From positions 1 to 64,000 of the forward strand of contig JACNLA010000032.1 in NCBI GenBank assembly GCA_014381745.1: a stretch of 64,000 bases of DNA. Direction: 5' to 3'. Origin of the DNA: Actinomycetota bacterium (GTDB lineage: Bacteria > Actinomycetota > Acidimicrobiia > Acidimicrobiales > MedAcidi-G1). Both the position numbers and the translations under genes were made by a program. The first letter of the stretch is position 1, and each line of letters opens with the position of its first letter. The notes under the pieces are model-generated. The model did no database searches and was not told the DNA's origin. It saw nothing but the letters and a program-made list of their open reading frames with translations. Below are positions 17,134-25,920 of the stretch, in pieces.

Positions 17134-18144
17134 TCAACCCAGGACGATCTCGGCGACCTGTCCCAGGTCGTCGGGGCTGCGCGTCGACACGTTCAACATG
17201 GTGACCGGACTCTCCTCCCAGACCTGTAGCCGGTCACGAATCCTCTCGGGCGGTCCAACCAGGCTGATCTCATCGGCGAACTCGGTTGGAACCGCTGCCA
17301 CCGCCTCCTCACGCTTCCCCGCCAGGAACAGGTCCTGGATGCGGAGAGCCTCTTCCTCAAAACCCATTCTTGCCATCAGGCGTGTGTGGTAGTTCTGGCC
17401 CTTGGCCCCCATACCGCCTATGTAGAGGGCGATGCTGGTCTTGACCGGAATGAGGCCCGCCTCGACGTCGTCGGTCACCTGTAGGACCACGTAGACGGCG
17501 ATCTCGAAGTCGTCGGAACGCCCGGCAATGTCGTCGGCGTAGACCTCGGGCCGGTAGGGGGAGTAGTACAGCGGCAGCCAACCATCGGCTATTTCGCAGG
17601 TCTGGGTGACGTTCTTCGGGCCCTCGGCGCCGATGAAGATCGGAATGTCGGATCGGAGGGGGTGCGTCATCACCTTGAGCGGCTTGCCCAGACCCTGGGA
17701 ACCCTCGCCTGTGTAGGGGTGCTGGTAGAACTCGCCGTCGTAGGAGAGGTGGTTCTCCCGGGCGAATGCCGATCGCAGGACCTCGACGTACTCTCGGGTA
17801 CGGGCCAGGGGTCGATTGGAGGGTTGGCCGTACCAGCCCTCGACCACCTGGGGTCCGGACACACCGAGGCCCAGGATCAGCCTGCCGTTGGAGAGGTGGT
17901 CCAGGGTGACGGCGTGCATCGCCGTGGCGGTCGGGGTCCTGGCAGCCATCTGGATGATGCCGGTTCCCAACCTGATGCGCTCGGTGTGGGCGGCAAGGTA
18001 GACGAGGGGTGAGAAGGCGTCTGAACCCCACGACTCGGCGCTCCAAACCGTGTCGTACCCGAGCCTCTCCGCCTCCTGTGTCAATGACACCAGATCGGAT
18101 GGTGGTCGGGCACCCCAGTAGCCCCAGACAAGTCCAAGTTGCAC
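17134..18144 (-). CDS. LLM-class F420-dependent oxidoreductase
   Basis: Luciferase-like (bacterial-luciferase/F420) TIM-barrel flavoprotein of about 336 residues (QLGLVWGYWG, RLGTGIIQMAARTP, LDHLSNGRLILGLGVSGPQVVEGW). It is expected to use cofactor F420, as in many actinobacteria; substrate unknown. The start is uncertain: GTG 18144 gives the N-terminus expected for the family, while ATG 18213 is the longest option. Neither has a clear Shine-Dalgarno site. Divergent from the tryptophanase gene, 48 bp upstream of the alcohol dehydrogenase. Confidence 0.82.
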   Translation of the reverse strand: MQLGLVWGYWGARPPSDLVSLTQEAERLGYDTVWSAESWGSDAFSPLVYLAAHTERIRLGTGIIQMAARTPTATAMHAVTLDHLSNGRLILGLGVSGPQVVEGWYGQPSNRPLARTREYVEVLRSAFARENHLSYDGEFYQHPYTGEGSQGLGKPLKVMTHPLRSDIPIFIGAEGPKNVTQTCEIADGWLPLYYSPYRPEVYADDIAGRSDDFEIAVYVVLQVTDDVEAGLIPVKTSIALYIGGMGAKGQNYHTRLMARMGFEEEALRIQDLFLAGKREEAVAAVPTEFADEISLVGPPERIRDRLQVWEESPVTMLNVSTRSPDDLGQVAEIVLG

Positions 18145-18230
18145 GGCTGGATTCTGGTTCAAGCCGCGTTCCTGAACCAACCCGGCCCTGTACCGTTCGC
18201 CCCGGTGGGGCATTACAGGGGAGAACAGCA

Positions 18231-19622
18231 GTGGGCAAGCGACCGATCATCGAACCGTTCCGGGTTCACACCGTCCAAGCAATCTCGATGCCCTCAAGAG
18301 ATGAGCGTGAAGAGGCCCTGAGGAGGGTCGACTTCAATCTCTTCGGGTTGAGGGCCGAGGAGGTCATAATCGACCTTCTCACCGACTCCGGCACTGGCGC
18401 TATGTCCACGAAGCAGTGGGCCGGGATGATGCTGGGCGACGAGTCGTATGCCGGGAGTCGGTCGTTTTTCAGGTTTGAGGAGGTGGTGAAGGACATCACG
18501 GGCTTTGGCCACGTGATTCCCACCCACCAGGGGCGTGCCGCTGAGAAGATCCTCTTTTCGGCAATGGTCGATGAGGGACAGGTCGTCGTCAATAACAGCC
18601 ACTTCGACACGACGAGGGCCAACGTCGAGTACCGAGGTGCCGAAGCCAGGGATCTTGTTCATGCCGACGGGTTGGTGCCGTCCCACGTTGCGCCCTTCAA
18701 GGGCAACATGGACCTGGATGCGCTGCGTGATTCGCTTGAGGCCGACGCCGACCGGATACCGCTTGTAATGGTGACGGTCACCAACAACGCTGCTGGCGGA
18801 CAGCCTGTCTCGATGGCGAACCTGAAGGGCGTTCGCGGCATCTGCGATGAGTATGAGATCCCGTTCTTCCTGGATGCCTGCCGTTTCGCCGAGAACGCCT
18901 GGTTCATCAAGACCCGCGAGGAGGGCTACGCGGACCGGACGCCGAAGCAGATCGCACAGGAAATGTTCTCGTTGGCCGACGGGTGCACGATGTCGGCAAA
19001 GAAGGACGGTCTGGCCAACATCGGTGGCTTCCTTGCACTCAACGACGAACGCCTGGCAGTCGAGTCCCGCAACCTCCTCATTCTCACCGAGGGCTTTCCG
19101 ACCTACGGGGGGATGGCCGGCTATGACCTCGAGGCCGTGGCCCAGGGGCTCGAGGAGGTGCTTGACGAGGACTACCTCCGCTACCGGACGCGGTCGGTGG
19201 AGTACCTGGCCGAGAAGGTCCTGGCAGGTGGGGTACCGACCGTTCAGCCGGCTGGCGGCCATGCCGTGTACGTAGATGCCAGAGCACTTCTTCCACACAT
19301 CCCACCCCACGAGTACCCGGCGCACTCCCTGGCTGTGGAGTTCTACCGTGAGGGTGGCGTGCGCGGAGTCGAACTGGGGTCGCTCGCATTCGGCGTTCCC
19401 ATGGAGGACGGCACCGAGAAGGCTGCAGGCATGGAGTTGGTGCGCCTCGCTATTCCCCGCCGGATGTACACCCAGAGCCACATTGACTACGTGGCCGAGG
19501 TGGTGCTCGACGTGGCCGCCAGGGCGGGATCGATCGGTGGATACCGCATCGTGGAGCAGGCACCATGGTTGAGGCACTTCACGGCAAGGCTGGAGCCGGT
19601 TGAAGCGGGCCCGGGTGGGTGA
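18231..19622 (+). CDS. tnaA: Tryptophanase (tryptophan indole-lyase)
   Basis: 463-residue PLP enzyme of the beta-eliminating lyase family, colinear with TnaA (about 470). The PLP Lys is in MSAKKDG near 255; GGQPVSMANLK, LDACRFAEN and EGFPTYGGM are family blocks. The C-terminal LRHFTARL carries the His found in tryptophanases, where tyrosine phenol-lyases have Phe. It would cleave tryptophan to indole, pyruvate and ammonia. GTG 18231 is the start, with AGGGGAGA 7 bases upstream. No TnaC-like leader was seen. Confidence 0.88.
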   Translation: MGKRPIIEPFRVHTVQAISMPSRDEREEALRRVDFNLFGLRAEEVIIDLLTDSGTGAMSTKQWAGMMLGDESYAGSRSFFRFEEVVKDITGFGHVIPTHQGRAAEKILFSAMVDEGQVVVNNSHFDTTRANVEYRGAEARDLVHADGLVPSHVAPFKGNMDLDALRDSLEADADRIPLVMVTVTNNAAGGQPVSMANLKGVRGICDEYEIPFFLDACRFAENAWFIKTREEGYADRTPKQIAQEMFSLADGCTMSAKKDGLANIGGFLALNDERLAVESRNLLILTEGFPTYGGMAGYDLEAVAQGLEEVLDEDYLRYRTRSVEYLAEKVLAGGVPTVQPAGGHAVYVDARALLPHIPPHEYPAHSLAVEFYREGGVRGVELGSLAFGVPMEDGTEKAAGMELVRLAIPRRMYTQSHIDYVAEVVLDVAARAGSIGGYRIVEQAPWLRHFTARLEPVEAGPGG

Positions 19623-21672
19623 CACCTTTCCGAGGCAGTCGGCGCGTACGCGTCGGTTCACCTGTGGCTCGCCGCGCAGTGTTTCCGTCTCCGGTAATGG
19701 CGACCGGGTTCTGTTCCTTCGCTCAGCCGGTGGCGACGATCCGGTCAACTGTCTCTGGTCGCTGGACCCGGCCACAGGAGTCGAGCGGCTGGTGGCGGAC
19801 CCGGAGGTGTTGCTTTCGGGCGACCCACAAGGGGTGCCCGACGCCGAGCAGGCGCGCAGGGAGCGGGCACGCGAGACAGGTTCAGGGATTGTTGCCTACG
19901 ACACGCTGCCCGATCTTTCGCGTGCCTGCTTCGCTCTAGGTGGCCGGGTCTTCCTCGTAGACCTGGCCGGCGACGGCCGCGTGGTGGAGATGTCATCCTC
20001 AGGCGACGCATACGACCCGCGGATCTCACCTGACGGCATGTCGGTTGCCTATGTCTCAGGTCGGGGAATCAGGACAACCGGACCGGTCGGGGACCATCGT
20101 CTCATCGGCGGAGCGACCGACACGGTCTCGTGGGGATCGGCGGAGTTCGTGGCCGCCGAGGAGATGGGCCGCACCCGGGGCCACTGGTGGTCTCCGGACA
20201 GCGAGCAGATCCTGGCGGCACGTGTCGATGTTGCGGGAGTCGACCGGTGGTGGATCGCATCGCCGGTGGATCCGGGTTCGCCGCCACGTCAGGTTCGCTA
20301 TCCGGCTGCAGGGAGCACCAACGCCGAGGTGACGCTGTCCCTGGTCTCCCTCGACGGATCAGCCACCGATGTCGACTGGGGCGGTGGACCGGATGCAGAG
20401 TTCGAGTACCTGGCCGGCGTGCGTTGGGTTTCGGGCGAACCTCTGACCCTCACGGTGCAGACCCGCGACCAGCGCACCCTGGTGGTTCTGACGGTGGATC
20501 AGGTGACGGGCCAGGTCACAGAGCGTTACAGGGTCACCGACGATCACTGGGTTGAGCTTGTTCCCGGAACCCCTCGGTGGTGGGACGGTTCGCTTCTGAC
20601 CGTCGAGGATCGTGGTGACACACGCTGCCTGGTCATCAACGGTGAGACGCTCTCGTCCGATGGTCTCCAGATCAGGTCCGTTCTGGGCATTCAAGACGAT
20701 GGTGTGCTGGTCTCAGCCTCAACCGATCCGGTCGACGTGGATGTCGTCAGGGTGGGACGTGACGGTTCGGTTGAGGTTGTGTCAGGTGGCGGTGGCGTGC
20801 ATTCGGCTGTTGTCGGCGGTGGCGTCGTGGCTGTGTCGCGGTCAGGCATGGGCGGGACGTCGCTTGAGGTCTCAGGTCACCTGGTGGCCTCGCTGGCCGA
20901 GGAGTCTCTCGTGACACCCACCCCCGACTTTCACGTCGTCGGTGAGCGTGGCATCAGGTCAGCCGTGCTGTTTCCCACCGACCACGACGGTTCGCCCCTG
21001 CCGGTTCTGGTCGACCCCTACGGTGGGCCCCACGCACAGCGTGTTCAGCGGACCCGTTCCCAGTTCCTGACATCACAGTGGTTTGCCGACATGGGTTTCG
21101 CCGTGGTGGTCGCTGACGGACGGGGCACGCCGGGGCGCGGTCCGGTCTGGGAACGGGCCGTGGCCGGTGATCTTGCCGGGCCGGTGCTCGACGATCAGGT
21201 GGAGGCCCTCGAGGCTCTCGCAGTTGAGGACAACCGGTTGGACCTGTCGCGGGTCGCGATCAGGGGGTGGTCGTTCGGCGGCTACCTGGCGGCACTTGCG
21301 GTTCTGCGACGCCCTGACGTGTTCCACGTCGCGGTGGCGGGGGCTCCCGTTACGGACTGGCGTCTGTACGACACGCACTACACCGAGCGCTACCTGGGCC
21401 ACCCGGAGGCCCACCCCGAGGCCTACGAGTTGACGGACCTGTGCGCCGGGGCAGCGTCGCTCACCCGGCCGCTGCTCCTCATCCACGGCATGGCTGACGA
21501 CAACGTGGTGGCGGCCCACACCCTCGCCCTGTCACGGGCCCTGCTGGAGGCCGGTCGGCCTCACAGCGTGTTGCCGCTCTCGGGCGTGACCCATATGACG
21601 CCCCAGGAAGAGGTCGCCGAGAACCTCCTGCTGGTTCAGTTGGCTTTTCTGAAAGACGCCCTCGGGCTCTAG
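19600..21672 (+). CDS. S9 family peptidase (dipeptidyl peptidase IV-like)
   Basis: 690-residue serine peptidase: an N-terminal beta-propeller-like region (about 1-430) and a C-terminal alpha/beta-hydrolase domain. The triad is Ser in GWSFGGY (near 558), Asp in HGMADDN (near 633) and His in GVTHMTP (near 663). No signal peptide is visible, so it is probably intracellular and releases dipeptides. TTG 19600 has GGAG six bases before it; GTG 19615 is an alternative. It overlaps the tnaA end by about 23 bp, so the two probably share a message. Confidence 0.88.
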   Translation: MKRARVGDTFPRQSARTRRFTCGSPRSVSVSGNGDRVLFLRSAGGDDPVNCLWSLDPATGVERLVADPEVLLSGDPQGVPDAEQARRERARETGSGIVAYDTLPDLSRACFALGGRVFLVDLAGDGRVVEMSSSGDAYDPRISPDGMSVAYVSGRGIRTTGPVGDHRLIGGATDTVSWGSAEFVAAEEMGRTRGHWWSPDSEQILAARVDVAGVDRWWIASPVDPGSPPRQVRYPAAGSTNAEVTLSLVSLDGSATDVDWGGGPDAEFEYLAGVRWVSGEPLTLTVQTRDQRTLVVLTVDQVTGQVTERYRVTDDHWVELVPGTPRWWDGSLLTVEDRGDTRCLVINGETLSSDGLQIRSVLGIQDDGVLVSASTDPVDVDVVRVGRDGSVEVVSGGGGVHSAVVGGGVVAVSRSGMGGTSLEVSGHLVASLAEESLVTPTPDFHVVGERGIRSAVLFPTDHDGSPLPVLVDPYGGPHAQRVQRTRSQFLTSQWFADMGFAVVVADGRGTPGRGPVWERAVAGDLAGPVLDDQVEALEALAVEDNRLDLSRVAIRGWSFGGYLAALAVLRRPDVFHVAVAGAPVTDWRLYDTHYTERYLGHPEAHPEAYELTDLCAGAASLTRPLLLIHGMADDNVVAAHTLALSRALLEAGRPHSVLPLSGVTHMTPQEEVAENLLLVQLAFLKDALGL

Positions 21673-22138
21673 CCGGGCTTCTGGTCGGCCCTCTCCACCG
21701 GGGCCATCGCCGGGTACGGCCGTCGAGGCGAGCTCGACGGTCCGCACCCTTGGCAAAACGGAGAGGGGGTTGGTGACTTCCGTTGTGTGGGGCAGGCCAG
21801 CGTCGGGTTTTGATCCTGGTAAAACGGAGAGGGGGTTGGTGACTGCCCCTTGTGTCGGAGAGGCCAGTGTCGGGTCTCGACCTTGGCAAAACGGAGAGGG
21901 GGTTGGTGACTTCCGTTGTGTGGGGCAGGCCAGCGTCGGGTTTTGATCCTGGTAAAACGGAGAGGGGGTTGGTGACTGCCCCTTGTGTCGGAGAGGCCAG
22001 TGTCGGGTCTCGACCTTGGCAAAACGGAGAGGGGGTTGGTGACTTCCGTTGTGTGGGGCAGGCCAGCGTCGGGTCTTGATGAGCGAGCATCTAGCGAGCG
22101 AACAAGGCCCGGCGGTGGCCTAGCTGGTGAGGAGATGG
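21673..22138. other. 466-bp intergenic region between convergent genes
   Basis: The only gene-free stretch above 300 bp in the window. It contains the 66/67-bp tandem repeat array and, after it, a GAGCGAGC-rich segment at about 22080-22100. Short open frames here just follow the repeat period and have no recognisable product. Confidence 0.7.
21751..22079. repeat. Tandem repeat array, five units of 66/67 bp in A-B-A-B-A order
   Basis: Units start at 21751, 21817, 21884, 21950 and 22017. All share the core AAAACGGAGAGGGGGTTGGT. A units continue with CTTCCGTTGTG and B units with CTGCCCCTTGTG, giving a higher-order period of 133 bp. Copies of the same type appear almost or fully identical. Function unknown. 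Confidence 0.9.
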
Positions 22139-22927
22139 TTAGACAGAAGTCCAGCCCCCGTCGACCAGCAGTATGTGCCCCGTCATGTAGGAGCCGGCGT
22201 CTGAGGCCAGCAGCAGCAGCGCACCGTCCAGCTCGTGGGCCATGCCGCCCCGACCCATCGGGGTTCCGGACTCAACGTATGCGATGCCTGACTCGTCGTG
22301 GAACATGTCGTCGCTGTTCATTTCGGTTTCGAACCAGGCCGGAGCCAGCGCGTTGACCCGGATGCCCTTGCGGGCCCACTGGGTCGCCAGCTCACGGGTC
22401 AGGTTGTGGAGGCCGCCCTTGGCAGCCGTATAGCCGGGTACCCGTAGCCTGCCGCCTGATCCCTCGCCGAGGATCGAACCCAGGTTCACCACAACGCCCG
22501 GGTGGTCGTTGGCAATCCACCAGCGTGCGGCCCGTCGGGCCAGCTCGTAGGGGGCGATCAGGTCGACCTCGAGCTCACGGCGGAAGCCTTCGATGTCATC
22601 GTCGACAGCGGGCAGTACCCGTGAGATGCCGGCGTTGTTGACGAGCACGTCGAGGCGTCCGTAGTGGTCGATGGTCGTGTCGATGAGGTGCTGGGGTCCG
22701 TCGGGGTCGGCTACGTCGACGGCCACGACGAGCGAATCCGGCAGGTCGGCGGCGAGCGCCTCGAGGCGGTCAGCGCGACGTGCGGTCAGGACCACCCTGG
22801 CTCCGACGCCGGCAAGTACCTTCGCAAACCGCTCGCCGAGGCCGGAGCTTGCTCCGGTGACGATGGCGACCCTGTCGTCCAGTCGGAAGCGGTCGAGGGC
22901 TGATCCGGGAGCGTTCTCGTCTGTCAT
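22139..22927 (-). CDS. SDR family oxidoreductase
   Basis: 262-residue Rossmann dehydrogenase: TGASSGLGE near residue 25, NNAGISR, Ser in LGSILGEG and the Tyr/Lys pair in GYTAAKGG. The C-terminus MTGHILLVDGG is typical of the 3-oxoacyl-ACP-reductase/gluconate-dehydrogenase-like branch. Substrate unknown. ATG 22927 follows a TAGCCT box by 7 nt; the longer in-frame extension overlaps modC and is unlikely. It starts 10 bp after modC, so it may also be reached by mod read-through. Confidence 0.87.
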   Translation of the reverse strand: MTDENAPGSALDRFRLDDRVAIVTGASSGLGERFAKVLAGVGARVVLTARRADRLEALAADLPDSLVVAVDVADPDGPQHLIDTTIDHYGRLDVLVNNAGISRVLPAVDDDIEGFRRELEVDLIAPYELARRAARWWIANDHPGVVVNLGSILGEGSGGRLRVPGYTAAKGGLHNLTRELATQWARKGIRVNALAPAWFETEMNSDDMFHDESGIAYVESGTPMGRGGMAHELDGALLLLASDAGSYMTGHILLVDGGWTSV

Positions 22928-22934
22928 GAACCTG

Positions 22935-22940
22935 AGGCTA
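22935..22940 (-). promoter_or_regulatory. Putative leaderless -10 box (TAGCCT)
   Basis: Ends 7 nt before the SDR ATG at 22927, with no Shine-Dalgarno sequence between. It overlaps the 3' end of modC. Confidence 0.3.
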
Positions 22941-23963
22941 CGCCGGGTGCGCGCTGATCTCGGTTGCCTTGACTGCGGCCCACACGGTGACACCGGGAGC
23001 CAGTGAGAGCGCATCGACGGATGCCGGGGTTACCTCGGCCACGATGGGGAGGGGGCCGGTCAGCACGACGCGCACCCGGTCGAAGGCTGGCTGGAGTTCG
23101 GTGACGGTCGCCTCCCACACATTTCGGGGGCTGCCATCGGGCGCAGAGCGATGGAGGGCCACGGCAACGGGTGGAACGACCAGTTGGACCGGTCCGCTGG
23201 CTGGCTCGCCGAGAACCACCACGACACCGTCTTCTGTCGTGGCCGTGTTCCCAGTGGCTCTGGCGGCGATCGTGTTCAACCCTGCAAGGGAGGCCGCGTA
23301 GCGGGTTAGCGGCCTGGTTCGTACGTCAGCCAGGTTTCCCGACTGGGTTACCCGGCCGTTTTCGAGGATGACGATCCGGTCGGCCATGGTGGCTGCTTCG
23401 ACAGGGTCGTGTGTCACCAGCAGGGTGGCCCGGTCGCCATGGTCCTCCAGGAGGCTGTTGATCAGGTGCTTTGAGTCGATGTCCAGGGCGGCTGAGGGCT
23501 CGTCAAGCAGAAGAATCTCTGGTTCGGCGGCAATAGCCCGCGCCAGCGCCACCCGCTGGGCCTGGCCGCCGGAGCACTCATCGGGCCTCTTCGCAGCCAG
23601 GTCGGAGATGCTAAGCGACTCGAGGAGCTGCCCGACGCGCTCCGGTGTGGAGCGCGGGCTGAAACCGACGTTCTGTCTGACGGTGAGGTGTGGGAACAAG
23701 AGTCGGTCCTGGGGGACCCATCCGATGGGTCGCCTGTGTGGTTCCACGAACACCCCTGCTTCGGGTATGTCTGTTGCATGGTTGGACAGATTCAGGTGCC
23801 CGCTGCTCAGCGGCAGCAGGCCCGTGAGGACGCGTAGCAGGCTCGTCTTGCCTGCGCCGTTGGGACCCAGGAGGGCGACCGTCTCACCTGGTTCGACGCT
23901 CAGGCCCACCTCAAGTTCCAGATCGCCCGTGTGTGCCGTGCCGGCAAGGTGGATTGCGCTCAC
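22938..23963 (-). CDS. modC: Molybdate ABC transporter ATP-binding protein
   Basis: 341 residues: ATPase domain with Walker A LLGPNGAGKTS near 33-43, signature ECSGGQAQR, Walker B ILLLDEPSAALD, then a C-terminal TOBE/Mop-type domain (about 280-341) as in ModC. It powers molybdate (possibly tungstate) import. The GTG start overlaps the modB stop (GTGA), so it is translationally coupled. Imported molybdenum would serve Moco enzymes such as the CoxL-type hydroxylase at 48.2-50.5 kb. Confidence 0.92.
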   Translation of the reverse strand: MSAIHLAGTAHTGDLELEVGLSVEPGETVALLGPNGAGKTSLLRVLTGLLPLSSGHLNLSNHATDIPEAGVFVEPHRRPIGWVPQDRLLFPHLTVRQNVGFSPRSTPERVGQLLESLSISDLAAKRPDECSGGQAQRVALARAIAAEPEILLLDEPSAALDIDSKHLINSLLEDHGDRATLLVTHDPVEAATMADRIVILENGRVTQSGNLADVRTRPLTRYAASLAGLNTIAARATGNTATTEDGVVVVLGEPASGPVQLVVPPVAVALHRSAPDGSPRNVWEATVTELQPAFDRVRVVLTGPLPIVAEVTPASVDALSLAPGVTVWAAVKATEISAHPA

Positions 23964-24748
23964 TGCTCCGGCCTTCTACCTGGAAGCCACCGGTCACGCA
24001 TTGGAATGAGCACTGCCAGCGACACGACGAGCATCACAAGGCTGAGGGCAAGGGCCTCCTCGGGGTCTGACTCGAGGGCCAGAAAGGTGGCCAACGGGAG
24101 GGTCTGGGTGCGACCAGGCAGGTTGCCTGCAAAGGTGATGGTGGCGCCGAACTCGCCCAGGGCCCGTGCCCAGGCCAGCGCCATTCCGGCTCCCATGGCG
24201 GGAAGGAGCCGGGGAAGCGTGATCCGGCGCAGCACCCTCATGGGCTCGGCTCCCAGGGTGCCTGCCATCTGCTCCAGGTCGTCGGTGCTCGACTCGAGGG
24301 CGGTCTCGACGGCGATCACGTAGAACGGCAGCGACACGAACACGGCAGCCACGACCGCTCCGGCGGTTGTGAACGGAAGGGTCAGGCCGAACCACCGTTC
24401 AAGCCACTGGCCGACGAGGCCACGTCGACCGAGTGCGAACAGCAGGGCGGTGCCTCCGACAACGGGTGGCAGCACCATGGGGAGGAGGATCAATGCCCTG
24501 ATGATGCGCCGGCCGGGCATGTCGACCCTGGCGAGGGTCCAGGCCAGCGGAGTCCCGAGCAGCACCGTGACCAGTGCTGCGATGACGCTCACAAGTAGCG
24601 ACAGCAGGAGGGGCCGGATGACGCTCTCGCGGCTCAACAGGTCGTCAAGCGATGACCAGGGGGTGCGTTGGAGCAGGCCGACCACCGGAAGGGCGATGAA
24701 TCCAACGCCGAGCGTTGCGGTGGCCAGGACCGGGCGTGGAGCGCGCAT
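23960..24748 (-). CDS. modB: Molybdate ABC transporter permease
   Basis: 262-residue inner-membrane permease with about five or six TM helices and the EAA-type loop TLGAEPMRVLRRITLPRLLP. LGEFGATITFAGN is a ModB hallmark. It overlaps modA by 1 bp and modC by 4 bp, so the three subunits are made together. Confidence 0.93.
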   Translation of the reverse strand: MRAPRPVLATATLGVGFIALPVVGLLQRTPWSSLDDLLSRESVIRPLLLSLLVSVIAALVTVLLGTPLAWTLARVDMPGRRIIRALILLPMVLPPVVGGTALLFALGRRGLVGQWLERWFGLTLPFTTAGAVVAAVFVSLPFYVIAVETALESSTDDLEQMAGTLGAEPMRVLRRITLPRLLPAMGAGMALAWARALGEFGATITFAGNLPGRTQTLPLATFLALESDPEEALALSLVMLVVSLAVLIPMRDRWLPGRRPEQ

Positions 24749-25446
24749 CAGCCAGGCGCCTCGGTGGCGAACCCGTGCATGGAGAGGATCTCCTGAGAGG
24801 AAGGCGATTCCAGAAACGCCAGGAACGGAAGTGCCCGGTAGGTCATGGCGCCCGCCGTGTAGGTCACGCAGGGGCAGGTTTCCGGCTGGTTCCAGGCGCT
24901 CTGGACATCATGTCTCGAGGCCACATCTGTGGCGTAGACGATGCCCACGTCGGCTTCGCCCAGGGAGAGTCGGGAGAGCACCGCCCGGACGCTGGTCTCG
25001 TGTGAGTCGGCGTTGATGATCGTATTCATCTCCGAGGTGGCGGCTCCACAGGGAACGGTCGCAGCACAGATGACCACCCGCAGGTCGCCTCGAGTCAGGT
25101 CTACGAGGCTTGAAACCCCTGCCGGATTTCCCCTTGGCACAGCCACAACAAGCCGGTTGGCGGCGAAGGCGAGCGGTCGCTCCCTAGCTTCGACCTGCTC
25201 GAGTAGTTGGGCGTCGGCCGTCAGGAACGCGTCGGCGGGCGCACCGTCGCGCAGCTGGGCAGCCAGGTGGTTTGAGCCTGCGAACACTGCGGTGATCGTG
25301 GTTCCAGTCTGGTTCTCGAACTCCGCAGCCAGATCGGGGAGCACGTCGGCCAGCGATGAGGCGGCGAAGACGGTGAGGTCGTCTCCCGTCCGCCCTCCAC
25401 ACGAGAGAGTCGAGGCGAACAGGAGAGCCACGAACAGACCCCTCAC
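24748..25446 (-). CDS. modA: Molybdate ABC transporter substrate-binding lipoprotein
   Basis: 232 residues. It has a short hydrophobic signal with a lipobox-like LSC, whose Cys16 would be lipidated and anchor the protein outside the membrane. The mature part begins with the family motif LTVFAASSLADVLPDLA and contains FAGSNHLAAQL, as expected for ModA. The GTG start overlaps the upstream regulator stop by 4 bp. Confidence 0.92.
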   Translation of the reverse strand: MRGLFVALLFASTLSCGGRTGDDLTVFAASSLADVLPDLAAEFENQTGTTITAVFAGSNHLAAQLRDGAPADAFLTADAQLLEQVEARERPLAFAANRLVVAVPRGNPAGVSSLVDLTRGDLRVVICAATVPCGAATSEMNTIINADSHETSVRAVLSRLSLGEADVGIVYATDVASRHDVQSAWNQPETCPCVTYTAGAMTYRALPFLAFLESPSSQEILSMHGFATEAPG

Positions 25447-25835
25447 CGGGGCCGTTCCACGACCACGTTGGTTGCCTTCACCATGGCAACGGCCAGCACA
25501 CCGGGTTCGAGGCCCAGGTCATCGACCGCCTCGGCGGAGATGAGCGACACGATGCGGTGCGGGCCGGCCTGGATCTCGACCTGTGCCATGACGCCGTCAC
25601 GCTGCACCTTCGTGACGAGCCCGGTGAAGCGGTTGCGTGCCGACAGGGTGGCGCCGGTCCCTCCGGAATCCTCAGCTTGTTCCTGTGCCAGTCGGGCCAG
25701 GTCGGCGCCGTCCACGAGGCGGTGGCCGCCTTCGGTCCGGTTTGCGGTGAGGCGGCCTGCGTCGACCCAGCGCCTGATCGTGTCAGGGCTGACTCCTAGC
25801 AGGTGCGCTGCTTCTCCCATCTTGAACGTGTGCAT
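25443..25835 (-). CDS. MerR-type HTH plus TOBE/Mop domain protein, probable molybdate-responsive regulator
   Basis: 130 residues. Residues 1 to about 50 form a MerR/excisionase-like helix-turn-helix (GEAAHLLGVSPDTIRRWVDAGRL). About 65-128 is a single Mop/TOBE oxyanion-binding domain (ARNRFTGLVTKVQRDGVMAQVEI). Classic ModE has a LysR-like HTH and paired Mop domains, so this is a different architecture with an analogous role. First gene of the mod operon, overlapping modA by 4 bp. Confidence 0.8.
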   Translation of the reverse strand: MHTFKMGEAAHLLGVSPDTIRRWVDAGRLTANRTEGGHRLVDGADLARLAQEQAEDSGGTGATLSARNRFTGLVTKVQRDGVMAQVEIQAGPHRIVSLISAEAVDDLGLEPGVLAVAMVKATNVVVERPR

Positions 25836-25908
25836 GCAGGGAAATCTAGTGAAAAAACGTGCACATAGTCCAGTTCCGGTTGATTTTCGCAGGTCACCTG
25901 TCGGCGGT

Positions 25909-25914
25909 TAGTGT
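25909..25914 (+). promoter_or_regulatory. Putative leaderless -10 box (TAGTGT)
   Basis: Ends 6 nt before ATG 25921, with no Shine-Dalgarno sequence. It lies in the 85-bp divergent gap with the mod regulator. Confidence 0.35.
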
Positions 25915-25920
25915 TCGACC

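Noticed and set aside
18294-19775. 493-codon minus-strand open frame
   Set aside because: Antisense shadow of tnaA, whose protein has clear conserved motifs throughout.
21751-22079. CRISPR array
   Set aside because: The shared core is about 23 bp, but the intervening segments are themselves only two alternating sequences, and no cas gene is present.
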